From Mercurialis annua (taxonomy: Eukaryota > Streptophyta > Magnoliopsida > Malpighiales > Euphorbiaceae): a stretch of DNA of 64,000 nt. This document shows, piece after piece, positions 47,301 to 57,134 of this stretch (the stretch's first letter is position 1; each line of letters starts with the position of its first letter). The translations under genes were made by a program, and so were the position numbers. The stretch lies in NCBI RefSeq assembly GCF_937616625.2, contig NC_065570.1:9558001-9622000 (forward strand). The letters run 5' to 3'. Under the pieces are notes generated by a model. It did no database searches, was not told the DNA's origin, and worked only from the letters and a program-made list of their open reading frames with translations.

Positions 47301-48125
47301 TCAACTCTTCCGGGTTTGGCTCTTTTACCAGGATGAACTACACTGGGCTTACCAGAGACATGATGAATTTGGAAACTGTGTTTTGTTTATTGGGAGACTT
47401 TCCTCATCTTAGGTTGAATAGTGGACATGATCCTTTATTGTTATTCTCCAAATGCTCATTGCTGTACCTAGGGCTCAATATCGTTGTGTGCTCGTGGTTT
47501 ACTGTCATGGGCCTATTGACATGTATACAGAGACCCCCCTTCCCAATTTCAATGTTAGATACCAGCTAATATTTGTGATCCACATAAACACAGTGCTGTA
47601 GTAGCTTGCAGCGGGCACTAGTGGTTATAAATCACTGATTTTATATATATTAGCAACTTAAGCTAATCTCAAGTTTTATATTTGAATTTCTTCAGTAAAA
47701 AAGAAATTGCCTTGTGTCTTCACACTTTGTAGCATTGTCGATATTTTTTGTTTTGCCATGTTACTTTTGTGCAATTCAGTAGATGAATTTAACTGCGTTA
47801 TAATCTATTATTCAGGCTTGGAGTTACTGGTCGCGGTTGCAAGGATAAGGAAGTTGAGAATTTGAAATCTAAATTACATGGTTTCCTTTGGCGGAACAAT
47901 TCTATGACAGCATCTCTTCCCGTTCAAATTGCTACTATCACTTCTTTACTGGGGCTTCTGTGTCTTGACTTTGAAGATGCTGTCCACGGCACTTCTGATC
48001 TTCCAGAATTTGCAAGTCAATTTGTGTATATTGATCCTATAAGAAAGTGGTTCTCGGCACTGAGTGAGGAGCAACAGACCTTGGCATGTAGCCTCCTACA
48101 GTCTACTGCTGTAACTACAAGCTGA
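38317..48125 (+). CDS. MEE22: MEE22/EMB1611-type coiled-coil protein, eight coding exons
   Basis: Exons: 38317-38382, 38463-38577, 39160-40778, 41779-43358, 43912-44042, 44176-44999, 45677-45789 and 47816-48125. All borders are GT..AG and the sum is 4758 bases, exactly divisible by three (1585 residues). The N-terminus ([46 protein letters not shown]) is how plant proteins annotated maternal effect embryo arrest 22 begin. Exon 3 is almost wholly charged coiled coil (about residues 61-600) with an internal duplication. Exon 4 is low-complexity and probably disordered; exons 5-8 form a more conserved, hydrophobic, probably folded region. In Arabidopsis the homologue is needed for embryo and shoot meristem maintenance; its biochemistry is unknown. 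The name rests on memory of family sequences. Confidence 0.82.
38690..38945 (+). mobile_element. tRNA-derived SINE in intron 2 of the MEE22-like gene, 14-base TSD
   Basis: The body is 38704-38931. It contains a box A-like TAGATTAGTGG (38721-38731) and a perfect box B GGTTCAAACC (38757-38766), the internal RNA polymerase III promoter of tRNA-derived SINEs, and ends in a short A run. It is flanked by the exact 14-base repeat ATATATTTAGATAT (38690-38703 and 38932-38945), as expected from LINE-mediated insertion. Confidence 0.92.
41150..41285 (+). repeat. Imperfect tandem duplication of about 70 bases in intron 3
   Basis: CCCCTTCATTTTCATGATTTC starts near 41150 and again at 41221, and both are followed by ATGCCTTCTGGATCA(T/C)AT and an A-rich end. 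The two units differ at several bases. No coding role. Confidence 0.8.
43487..43850. mobile_element. Mutator-like MITE in intron 4 of the MEE22-like gene, 9-base TSD
   Basis: The element is 43496-43841 (346 bases). The ends GGGTTATTAGCCAAAATGGTACC and the complement GGGTAATAGCCAAAATAGTACC form imperfect inverted repeats, flanked by ACAAATAGT at 43487-43495 and 43842-43850. A nine-base duplication points to Mutator mobilisation. The interior has repeated ATCAAAATGGTACC words and no ORF. Confidence 0.9.
46585..47115. mobile_element. Stowaway-like (Tc1/Mariner) MITE in intron 7, boundaries approximate
   Basis: The left end CTCCATGTGTCTACAAAAGATAGG and the right end CCTATCTTTTGTGGATGGATTGGAGG are inverted copies with mismatches, carrying the CTCC...GGAG termini and ACAAAAGATAGG word typical of Stowaway-like elements. 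TA lies at the left edge. The exact right edge is uncertain by a few bases. Confidence 0.65.
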
Positions 48126-50089
48126 ACCAGACCATATTTTTTTGATCTTTAGCTGGATATTCACATCAGCCAGAAGTTATTATAAGAGTAAATCAGAAAC
48201 CAACTGTTTAGAGTTTTCCAATTGATGGATTTTCTGCTATCGGAGTAGGGAGATTAAGAGCAGCTAGAGGGCAATTTTGAGATAAGCTCTCTTATCATTG
48301 CACAATTTTGTAAATTCTTTCCATTGTCTTTTGTAGTTTTATCTTTTCAATCTAATATATGCATCAATGAGTTTGTCAACTAATTTCCGAATGGGTTCGT
48401 TTCTTTTCTTTCTTTTTTCTATCTGTGTCGCAGGGCCATGGTATTTGTTAGTCAAGACATTTGCTATTCATATGTTTATCTGTAGTTAAGATAGGCAGCT
48501 CTCGGAGACTTGGAAACATAGGCCTCCATGTGCCTGTGTAAGGACCTGATGCACTGCACATGCCTCTTCGTATCTCTGACTTCATTCTCGGCCCCCTTCA
48601 CCATTTACTGTATGCTGTACAAATTACCTTTCCGATGTGAGAGTTGATATTTCATTCATTCTTCCACCTTATGGGTCCATTATCATGAAACCTATATTTT
48701 CTGCTAACAATTTCTTTTGGATTCCTTGGAGTCTGTCTTCAGGTAGAGGTTCTATCACAAAGTCAGATTTTGCTTTGAAACTTGCTTTGTACAACTATAT
48801 CTTGTCAAGTAACACCTCCATAGGACTTCCTGTAGGGTATCCGGCAAAACAAACAGCAGATCCAATCCAACTCATTTCTGCAGTCTTCAGCTTTCAAACC
48901 CAACTTCGGGAAGATTCGAATTAACCATTGTTATTAGTCTATCGGCTCTGCCGAGAAATAGCTAGTTAAATATGATTTGAAACATGTCCAGATTTGTCGT
49001 CTATCACCTCCAATGTTCTGAGTGACGACTCTGATAAAGAGATCTTCATTTAATCTATCTGCAATTTGTTGCCAATTTATAGATGGGCTTTATACTATGC
49101 TGTTCTACTATTTTCAGATGGTGGAAACAGCCACTTTCGACAAAACTTTAGCCAGAGTTGACTTCTGGGATAGTATCACTCCAGAACTTGCTCCACATGC
49201 GTCTTTTCCCATTGTTTCTGTTGAAAATTTTCCCATTAACATCGATCAAGTGTCGACGATATCACGCTACTGAACCCTGTATTTCTTGATCTTGATCATG
49301 CAACAGAACCCTATATTTCTTGATCTTGATCTTGATCTTGATCATGCTACTGAACCTTCCTCTACTGATATGTTCCCCAACTTCAACTGTAGGGCACAGC
49401 CGTTCTGGGAATTCAGGAACTCCACTTCTCTTGCTAATAGCATTTGGGAAGTTCACCTGGTGTCGCACCCAAGCTTTTTCACCTTCAAGATGAGATCATT
49501 GATGAAAAATGGGGTCCGACACTGATAAGATGAGCCTTCATAGTCATGGCCACCACTTCTTACCCTAACTTGGAAGCCAAGCTATATTTTTCTTTTCATA
49601 TATTATTATTAAAAACGAAATCATACTAATTTATTACATCACTAATCATTAATGAGTTGAAATGTGATTTGTATGGATGGCCTCTGGCTAAGTAAGTAGG
49701 GGTGAGCAAAATTTCCAACTGACTGAAGTAACCAACCGATGATGGCTTCGTAGTTGGTCAAATCGGAGGTTGGTCAGCCTTCCAAGTTAAGTAAGAAGTG
49801 GAGGCCATAACCCGGGGTCGGTCTTCGTAGTTGGTCATTGATAGGTGTAATAAAATTTTAATAGAGGTGGTTATGCAATATAACGGTTGGTACCATGGAA
49901 GTTGGTTATACTGTCTGGTATGCGCTAGTACACATCATATCCCTTCCATAAGTAACTTAGCGCAACATGGCAAGTTTCATTGAGAAGAATCAGTAAAGAA
50001 AAGAAAAAAGGACCTTTCTCTAAGTCATTTTTTTAGTGAAGGATTTTTCTCTTACTAGTTAAGTGGTGGCGCTATTCGATAAAGAAAAT
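48126..50089. other. 3' flank of the MEE22-like gene and intergenic sequence
   Basis: Includes the probable 3' untranslated region (to about 48360). From 48420 to 49530 the base composition is less AT-biased and short plus-strand ORFs occur at 48637-48924 and 49022-49525. They show no motif I recognise and could be remnants of a gene. A CTTGAT hexamer repeat lies at 49284-49346. From 49700 there is a GGGGTGAGCAAAAT start of the kind seen at ends of small hAT elements, without a matching end found. Confidence 0.4.
49284..49346 (+). repeat. CTTGAT hexamer repeats in a duplicated context
   Basis: A CCCTGTATTTCTTGATCTTGATCATGC segment recurs as CCCTATATTTCTTGATC with the CTTGAT hexamer expanded to four copies, followed by CATGCTACTGAACC. 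A simple slippage product. Confidence 0.8.
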
Positions 50090-50105
50090 AGACTTTAGGA
50101 AAGTG

Positions 50106-50179
50106 GTTCAGGTAGCTCAGCCGATTAGAGCAAAAGACTGAAAATTCTTATGTCAATTGATCGAATCCACTTCCAAGCG
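50106..50179 (+). pseudogene. trnF: Mitochondrial tRNA-Phe(GAA) copy
   Basis: 74 bases beginning GTTCAGGTAGCTCAG (acceptor strand and D arm), with the anticodon loop in GACTGAAAATTC giving anticodon GAA, then TCGAATCC in the T arm and an acceptor end CCACTTCCAAGCG. The order and length fit plant mitochondrial trnF-GAA. Substitutions in the anticodon and T arms and one missing T-arm base suggest it is not functional. Confidence 0.75.
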
Positions 50180-50270
50180 GACGGAGAGTCAATCCATTTT
50201 CAAATATAGTTGCGCCCAAGAAAATTTTCATAAATAAAGTTTAAGCGCATATGGAAAGCACGAAGCGCAT

Positions 50271-50344
50271 ATGGCACGAAAAGGAAATCCGATTTCAGTC
50301 AAACTTTATTTGAATTGTAGTTCAGATTCAAGTCGGTTCAGTAA
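50271..50344 (+). pseudogene. rps3: Mitochondrial rps3 exon 1 copy
   Basis: ATG at 50271 reads MARKGNPISVKLYLN and SSDSSRFS, the conserved N-terminus of plant mitochondrial ribosomal protein S3 (usually ...ISVRLDLNRSSD...). In plants a group II intron interrupts rps3 after 74 bases, and here the sequence after 50344 turns into non-S3 sequence as that predicts. The following in-frame residues to 50453 are intron read-through. Only this short exon is present. Confidence 0.75.
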
Positions 50345-50919
50345 GGGTGACCGGCCCGAGTTTCAGGAATATCCACCACCGGCCCTTCTCCTTTTCGGGT
50401 CTGGTTTTTCGTGTTGTTTCAAACGTCGTGGTCAACGGGAAGAAAAAAATTAATGATTGTTCTTTTAGGAAAATGTAGAATAATACATATACTGAGACGA
50501 AAGCCAAAGGCGAGTCTCGTAGGCCGTAATAATCTCTGTTCAAGAATTACTTCAAAGTGAAATCAGATCATCAAAAGCCGATACCAGAAACCGGAATTGA
50601 AGAATTATGGAAAAGATTGATGCAATAAGCTAGTCCATTAATTATATGGAATCCATATGTGAAATGATTGATAATTTCAGAATCTGAAGTTCCATTTCCA
50701 CACAAAAAGGATACTTTGTTCAAGATTTTAGTATCGAACAAAGGATCAAATCGCCCCCTCAACTTGGCACGAAATATCAAATGAGTCATTTTTGCCGCTT
50801 TTGGTACAAACAGACCCAAAATTTGTGTTTTTAGCTCAGAAAGCCCCTCCCCCACTCTCACCCAAGCAAGTGAACTACACTCTCCGTAGAAACATGAAAA
50901 AAATTAAAAAGACTCAATA

Positions 50920-51255
50920 TTTTATTTAGGGTTAATTACATATAAAATCACCATCTTTACACGAAATTGCAAAAATAACACGACCTTTAAAACGTGGCAA
51001 TTCAGGGCACCACCTTTCATTTTTTTTCAAAAATAACACGGACACATTTTTAGTGGCATTTTTGTTGACGTGGCGTGACACGTGGCACTCTCATCGGGTG
51101 TCCAAGTCAACAAAATTTCATCAAAAAACGTGCACATGTTGTTTTTGAAAAGAAATGAAAGGTGATGCCCTGAATTGACACCTTTTAAAGGTCGTGTTAT
51201 TTTTGAAAATTCGTGTAAAGGTGGTGATTTTATATGTAATTAACCCTTTTATTTA
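50920..51255. mobile_element. Mutator-like MITE nested in copy 1, 9-base TSD
   Basis: The element is 50929-51246 (318 bases). The ends GGGTTAATTACATATAAAATCACC and complement are near-perfect; the inverted homology continues inward for over 70 bases. It is flanked by TTTTATTTA at 50920-50928 and 51247-51255. It inserted after the 1.2 kb element, since it splits it. Confidence 0.93.
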
Positions 51256-51502
51256 TCTTTCAAATTAATCCTTGACAATTTATAATTTTCAGCTATATCT
51301 TTATAATTTTAAAATTTTAATCATCATTTTAATTTTTAATAAATATTTAGGGACCTTTTCTCCCTTTCTCCACCTTCTTCTTCTTCCACGTTCTTTTTAT
51401 TTTTCCTTTTCCGGCCACCGGATCATCTACCCACTGCCGTATGCTCCATTCCCACCTTTACCACAACCACCAACCTTAAATAAATTGTTCAATCCTAAAA
51501 TA

Positions 51503-51648
51503 AATGAGTTGTTCATTCTTTTTAGGATGAACAGATCTGTTCATCTCTAAGGATGAACAGAGCTGTTCATCCCAAAAGGGATGAACAAATTTTTCATCCT
51601 TTGGGATGAACTGATTTGTTAATTCCTTTTGGGATGAATATGTGGGTG
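51503..51648. repeat. Cluster of GGATGAAC / GTTCATCC inverted repeats
   Basis: Alternating GGATGAACAG and CTGTTCATCC words form several short hairpins in a row. The family copy at 55312 has the same kind of cluster at 55736-55905 with GAGGATGAGCAG words. Confidence 0.85.
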
Positions 51649-51988
51649 GATTTCGGTGGCGGTGATCGGTAAGGGCGGCGGCGGTTTCCGGTGGAATTAG
51701 AATTAGATTTAATTAATTTTAATTAAAATTATTTAGTGTTAAATATAATTTAATTGTGTTTAATTAGTATTAAATTAAAACTAATTAGGTTTAAAAATTA
51801 TAATTAGTACATCTCACTCTCTTTTTTATGTCAGAGGGGCATTTTTGATACAAAAATGCAAGTTACGGGTTTTTTTGATACGAAAACGCAAGTTGTGGGT
51901 CTGTTTGTACCAAAAGCGACGAAATTGATTCATTTGATGTTTGGTGCCAAGTTGAAGCGGTGAATTGATCCTTTGTTTTTTTAGTATC

Positions 51989-53067
51989 TAACTGCAAAAC
52001 TAAAATTTAGAGGTAGTTGTTCTGAAAGAGAAAGAGGATGACTAATTATTTGAAAGGAAGACTAGTGAATTATAATTGTATTGCACGTAAACTTCTTTCG
52101 AGTATAACGTTTGAAGAGATTCATTTATATTTCTAAAAACGCTTTAAAAGTTATAAATCTCTATTTTATAATCTATCTTTGTAATTTCTTTTATTGTTTG
52201 GAGTGTTTTTATTTCAGCATTTTCTCAACGTGTTTTTATTTCCGTACCATATTGCTCTTTAATACGATTTGAGCTTCTATGATCGAATATTGGTCTAGAA
52301 TTTTTATTACAATGTCTTCAGTTCACCCAAAAGCTCAAAGTATAGTAAAAAAAGCTTTATCTATAGTATTATCTTAATAGTTTGAACTATTATTTGAATA
52401 ATTATTTATACGAAGTCTAGTTGTCTCTTGATGATAGAGTTGAAACAGATCCCCAATTTGAGTAGAACGTATACATATCATAGAATGTCTTAATTAATCA
52501 AAACTTGTTCTTCAACCTAAATAAGCTCAATACAAACAGTACTCGAGTTTTCGTTTCTCGTTCATTTAGATGCTAAACAAGATGAGCTCGAGTTGAACTC
52601 ATATTTAATTCATTTAAATAGTAAACGAAGGAGATACGAGCTGAGGTTAAGCCAAGTCCGAACTTTATAAAATATGATTATATTGAGTTCGATCTATATA
52701 GTCAAAGCTCGAATTGAGTTCAAACACTTTGGATTAAAAGTTGAGCTTGAATATCTCAAAATTCAGCTCGGCTTGTTCATATACGGCACTAGTCCAAGAA
52801 TTGGATGTCCGTACCTTTTCCCTTAAGCTGAGGAACTATTCCTATTCTCTTTTTCTTCCCGTTCTTTTATTAAAATAATCATTTTTCTTATTTTTCATTT
52901 TTTTTATTTGTATTTAGTGAATCATAAAGAATTTAAGTTCGATTTATCATGAACTAACCAATTAAAATATTCATTCCCTTGCATTATTATTTACATTCTC
53001 ATTTATATTCTCTACATTCAATCAAACCGGACCTAAATGCTACTTTACAATACAAAAACTGAGTAGA
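51989..53067. other. Intergenic sequence, possible hAT MITE relic
   Basis: AT-rich, no gene. At about 52540-52790 there is a run of GAGCTCGAGTT / CTCGAATTGAGTTC-like words in both orientations, a composition common in small hAT elements; no ends were found. Confidence 0.3.
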
Positions 53068-53496
53068 TTATTTAGTAGTAGTAGCAGTAACAGTCTCAAT
53101 TTGGGCAGCTTTATGCCTTCTAGTAGCTCTAATATAACAAAATATCGCCACCAGGAAGGTGGTAGCGAGGCTTCCGATAATCACACCGCCGCCTGCCACC
53201 GACTTATCCACCGAATGATGATGCCCTTTAAGGTGAATCTCTTGCCCTTCTATGCCAACATTCTCCTCATAAATATGCTCCGGCGGTGGAGCTGAATCTT
53301 CTCTCATCATCGGTGGCGCTATCGATGAGTGCCTCGCAAGTTTCCTCGGAAGAGAACCGGTATAAGATGGACTAGGACTCGGAGATATTGAATTATCTAA
53401 AGCATGAACAAACTCATCACCGGCTTTGGCCATGGCCATACTCATTAAAGCATTTACTAAAAGAATACATAATGAGAAACTTTGAGAAATGCCCAT
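53068..53496 (-). CDS. Small type I single-pass membrane protein with signal peptide
   Basis: 142 residues in one exon, ATG at 53496. Residues 1-24 are a signal peptide (MGISQSFSLCILLVNALMSM, likely cleaved after AMAKA). Residues 30-75 are rich in Ser and Pro (SPSPSPS; APPPEH). Residues about 103-122 form a transmembrane segment (GGGVIIGSLATTFLVAIFCY), followed by a short basic tail (RATRRHK) and a threonine-rich end. The basic residues after the helix predict an extracellular N-terminus and cytoplasmic tail. I have seen similar short plant proteins with a conserved KSVAGGGVI-type helix but know no function. The signal peptide, membrane segment and a TATA box upstream argue that it is a real gene. 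Confidence 0.78.
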   Translation of the reverse strand: MGISQSFSLCILLVNALMSMAMAKAGDEFVHALDNSISPSPSPSYTGSLPRKLARHSSIAPPMMREDSAPPPEHIYEENVGIEGQEIHLKGHHHSVDKSVAGGGVIIGSLATTFLVAIFCYIRATRRHKAAQIETVTATTTK

Positions 53497-53601
53497 AATG
53501 TTTTAGATGATATGTTTGACGAAAATGTTGATTTGGAAAATTTTGAAATGTTTTTTTTGGTGGTGTGTTGTGAAGTGAAGATCAAGAAATGGGGTTTGGG
53601 T

Positions 53602-53610
53602 ATTATATAA
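53602..53610 (-). promoter_or_regulatory. TATA box of the small membrane protein gene
   Basis: TTATATAAT on the minus strand, about 105 bases upstream of the ATG at 53496, predicting a leader of roughly 70-80 bases. Confidence 0.6.
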
Positions 53611-53639
53611 TGAGAAGAATTGCATTAAAACAAGATCGT

Positions 53640-55301
53640 ATAAGCGTGTGGGTGGTGAGAAAATTTTGTTTTCTTATAATATTAATTGTGCCTAAATTAT
53701 TATAAATTATTCTGTTCTGACCTAACATTTTTTAATTAGTTTATTTTTTATTTTTAAAATTATTTTTAGTTTGGCTTAATCATTCAAAAATACCTCACCT
53801 TTTCGACTTGTTTTGTTTTCAAAATTATAAAATATCCAATTTTATACCATTTCTCAATTTTGAATTTGAGTTATGCCATTTGTTCAAATCAGAGTAGAAA
53901 AAATTTTAAATATATCATTTACATTACTGTAATTTGCCTTTTTTACTATAAAATAGTTCAAACATAAATGCATATTTGATTTTTCCTCACTAATTTAAAC
54001 AAATGACTTCAATTGTAAAAATTAAAAAATGAGATAAAATTAATAATTTTAAAATATTAGTCTGTAAACAAAAAAAGTCAAGATGAGATATTTTTAATGA
54101 TTAACTTTTTTAATTTTGGTTAACCAAACTAAAAATACGTTTCTATATTATTCCGTTTAATTTACCAATTTAGATTCTACATATGCAAACATTTTATTTA
54201 TATTCATCACTATTAGTTTTTTCTTTTGTCAATCTAGCACTATAGATCAATTTTCGGCGATGAGAAATAGATATATATATTTTAAAAGGTAAAATACTAT
54301 TTTGAAGGTACACAAAATTATAAATTAGTAGTAAATTTTAAGAAAGTGAAGCAACATTGTTATATTTTTTTAATTGACTTGAATATAAGACTTTAATTAT
54401 TAAGATAGTCAAGATGACTTTGGCATTAATTGAACTATTCAATTTATAAAAGAAATTTCACATATTTAACAACTTAGTAGTCTTAATTTGTTTCTTGACA
54501 CAAATTTAGTGGTCTTATTAAATTAGATATCATGTTATTCTTATATTGTATGGTTGTCGGTTGAGTAGGGAAAAAAGAGGTAGATACACATGGGGGGACA
54601 TACAATATTTAAAAATACAACTAAAAATAATTTAGGAAACATTATATTTTTATTCTGTCAAGTTTTGCTTAGAGAAATAATTAATTGAAGGCTCTAGTTC
54701 CTATAAATCTTGCAAGAAAAATGAATTTGGTGAGAAGTTTCTTGATCTCTATTATTGGAAGGTGGAGCCGTATCATGTTTTGGTTCTATAACAAGTAAAA
54801 ATCACCAGGGGAGGATGTATATGGTGAAGGGTGGGTTTATTTTATTAGATTTTATAGTTATATATTTTTTATTTGTAATATCATGCGTAAATATATAGTT
54901 TATTCATGTTTTATTTAATATAAAATTTAGAAGTTTCAAAAAATTAGATTATTTTAATTTTAATATGTTCAGTGTTTTTTCAGTAAAAAAGAATTTGATA
55001 ATTTCCGATTTGTAAAAATATTAAAGTTTATGGTTGATTTTATCAAATTTTAAAATTTATATTTTATTTATAGACCATGGTAAAATCCATGATTTTTTTT
55101 TTTTGCATTAACTTTGTAATTGCATGGAGATGAAATATGGATCTATAAGGACCCGGAAACATACAAAATAAACAAAAACTTAGCACAAGCTTCCTTTAAT
55201 TTATTGCGCCTATTATTATTAAACAAAAGGTAAACAAATCATTTGCTTCATATAATCTCTAATCATATTTATAAAACCTAAAAATGCAGACAGAGAAGAA
55301 T
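53640..55301. other. AT-rich intergenic sequence, nothing identified
   Basis: Promoter-side flank of the small membrane protein gene, then AT-rich sequence without ORFs or clear repeats. Confidence 0.5.
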
Positions 55302-56545
55302 AAAATCTAATGAACAAAGGATCAATTCACCCCCTCAACTTGGCACAAAATATCAAATGAGTCATTCTTGCCGCTTTTGGTACAAATCAACCCAAAATTT
55401 GCGTTTTCGTATCAAAAAAGCCCTTCGGAGAGTGAGTTTCTTAATTTTATTTAATTAATCAAATATCCTTCATTAATCATAATTAATTATATTCTAATTA
55501 ATCAAAGCTTTAATTATATCCTAATAAAACTAATAAAATACAATAAAATATATTTTATTTATTTAAAACTCTAATTATATCATAATTTATCCTAATTAAA
55601 CACAATTAATCCTTGTACAAAAAAACACAATTAACCCTAATCGTCTTCTTCCCCACATTTATACCGCCGTCACCGCATATTCCGGCCACCATATACTCCC
55701 GCCACCGGTCGTTTTATCCGGCCTACCCAGCAACCTGCTCATCCTCTTGAGAATGAGCAACCTGCTCATACTCTTCAAGAGGATGAACAAATCTGCTCAT
55801 CCTCTTGAGGATGAGCAGATCGCTGCTCATCCTTTTGAGGATGAAGGAATCCGTTCATCTTCAAAAGGATGAACGGAATCGTTCATCCTTTTAAGGATGA
55901 ACAATCGGTGCAGCAGCAGGCGGCGAACGATGTTGAACGAGGAGCAGCAGCAGGTGGCGAATGGAGGAGCAGCAGCAGGTGGCGGACGGTGTTGAACGAG
56001 GAGCAGCAGCCGTGGCGGAGGATCTTTTGATCTGCCTTTCTGCAGTTTTGAACGGTAGAAGCAGCACCAGAGAACGACCTAGGACGGAAGGCGGCAAGAT
56101 GATAGTGTTGAACGAAGAAGTTGATGTTCGTCGGAGGTAGTGGCAGGGTGGAGGGAAGAAAGAAGGCGGGGCTGACATTTTTGTAATTTTAGGATTTAGG
56201 TTACAAATTAGAAAAAGGGCAGTAATAGTCCCTAAAAATTTATTATTTTATTTATTTAATATTTGATTTTTTTAAATTATAAGGATTGTAATGAAAAATT
56301 TAAATTGGTTAAGTGCCAATTTAAAGATGAACTAAATATAAGGTTTGATTTAGACTTTTTTCCATGTTGTTAGTGGAGAGTGAAACACACTCTAGGGGGC
56401 GCGACTGGGAAAATGCTGCCGAGGGACTTTTTTGATACGAAAACGCAAGTTTTGAGTTGATTTGTACCAAAAGCGGCGAGAATGACTCATTTGATATTTC
56501 GTGCCAAGTTGAGGGGGTGAATTGATCCTTTGTTCAAAATCTAAT
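55302..56545. mobile_element. Mutator-like element, family copy 2 (1224 bases), 10-base TSD
   Basis: The element is 55312-56535, flanked by AAAATCTAAT at 55302-55311 and 56536-56545. Its inverted ends match copy 1 (GAACAAAGGATCAATTCACC, then CAACTTGGCAC and CGCTTTTGGTACAAA). The interior has a GC-rich part starting TTCCGGCCACC, the GAGGATGAGCAG hairpin cluster (55736-55905) and a repeated GCAGCAGCAGGTGGCG block (55912-55995). A minus-strand ORF at 55891-56178 is low-complexity and probably chance. Confidence 0.93.
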
Positions 56546-56789
56546 AGATGTATTTAGTTCTGCATGTATTCCGCCTCTAAAATAATAAATTTGGTGTTTG
56601 GTATGAAGTTATTGACAAAGAAAACAAAGAATGTAAGAAAAATGGTGTAATTCTAAACAAGAGAATCGTTTAGTTGGTATTTCAACTTTATACTATTTGT
56701 AGAGGTTTCGAATTTAAACTCTTATAAAAATTTATTCATCTATTGAATTGATAGTTTATAACATTATTATAAATTTTAAGAATCAATTA

Positions 56790-57134
56790 TAAAATAAAGG
56801 CTTAATGGCGTAAAAAATCATAAACTTTAGCGTGTTTTGCAAATTTAACATAAACTTTCAATTTTGACAAATTAATACACAAACTTTATATTTTTTGCAA
56901 TTTTAGCACCGATCAATTTTCCATCAAAAAAATAGAGAAAAATGCTGATGTGGACGCCGGAATAGTGGTTATTCCGGTGTACACATCAGCATTTTTATCA
57001 CGAAAAATTGATCGTTGCTAAAATTGCCAAAAATTAAAAGTTTGTGTATTAATTTGCCAAAATTGAAAGTTTATGTTAAATTTGCAAAACACGCTAAAGT
57101 TTGTGATTTTTTACGCAATTAAGCCTAAAATAAA
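56790..57134. mobile_element. Mutator-like MITE, 9-base TSD
   Basis: The element is 56799-57125 (327 bases), flanked by TAAAATAAA at 56790-56798 and 57126-57134. The inverted ends GGCTTAATGGCGTAAAAAATCA and complement continue for over 120 bases with few mismatches. The centre holds a second palindrome, GCTGATGTGGACGCCGGAAT...ATTCCGGTGTACACATCAGC. Confidence 0.93.

Larger units (their letters stand above)
50090..50450. other. Nuclear insertion of mitochondrial DNA (trnF - rps3 exon 1)
   Basis: A mitochondrial-type tRNA-Phe (50106-50179) and the start of mitochondrial rps3 (50271 on) lie together on the plus strand within 350 bases. Both carry point changes relative to how plant mitochondrial copies usually read. 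They are embedded between nuclear transposons, so this is a NUMT rather than a mitochondrial contig. The outer limits are uncertain; the right side may run to about 50570. Confidence 0.8.
50726..51988. mobile_element. Mutator-like element, family copy 1 (1243 bases), 10-base TSD
   Basis: The element is 50736-51978, flanked by TTTTAGTATC at 50726-50735 and 51979-51988. The inverted ends of about 150 bases begin GAACAAAGGATCAA and include CAACTTGGCAC(G)AAATATCAAATGA and CGCTTTTGGTACAAA. The interior has a GC-rich part with TTCCGGCCACCGG and a cluster of GGATGAACAGATCTGTTCATC-like inverted repeats (51503-51648). Another MITE is nested at 50929-51246. I found no transposase. Confidence 0.92.

Noticed and set aside
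45790..47815. Possible extra exon in the 2 kb intron 7
   Set aside because: Exons 7 and 8 join in frame (AG/G) and read continuously; the ORFs in between lack matching borders and one region is a MITE.
48637..49525. Two short plus-strand ORFs downstream of the MEE22-like gene
   Set aside because: No recognisable motif, interrupted frames and a hexamer slippage tract; noted as unassigned rather than called genes.
49700..49730. GGGGTGAGCAAAAT, a start seen in small hAT elements
   Set aside because: No inverted counterpart and no 8-base target duplication found nearby.
55891..56178. 95-residue minus-strand ORF with serine and proline runs
   Set aside because: It lies wholly inside a Mutator-like element and is produced by GCAGCAG repeats; no domain or conserved start context.
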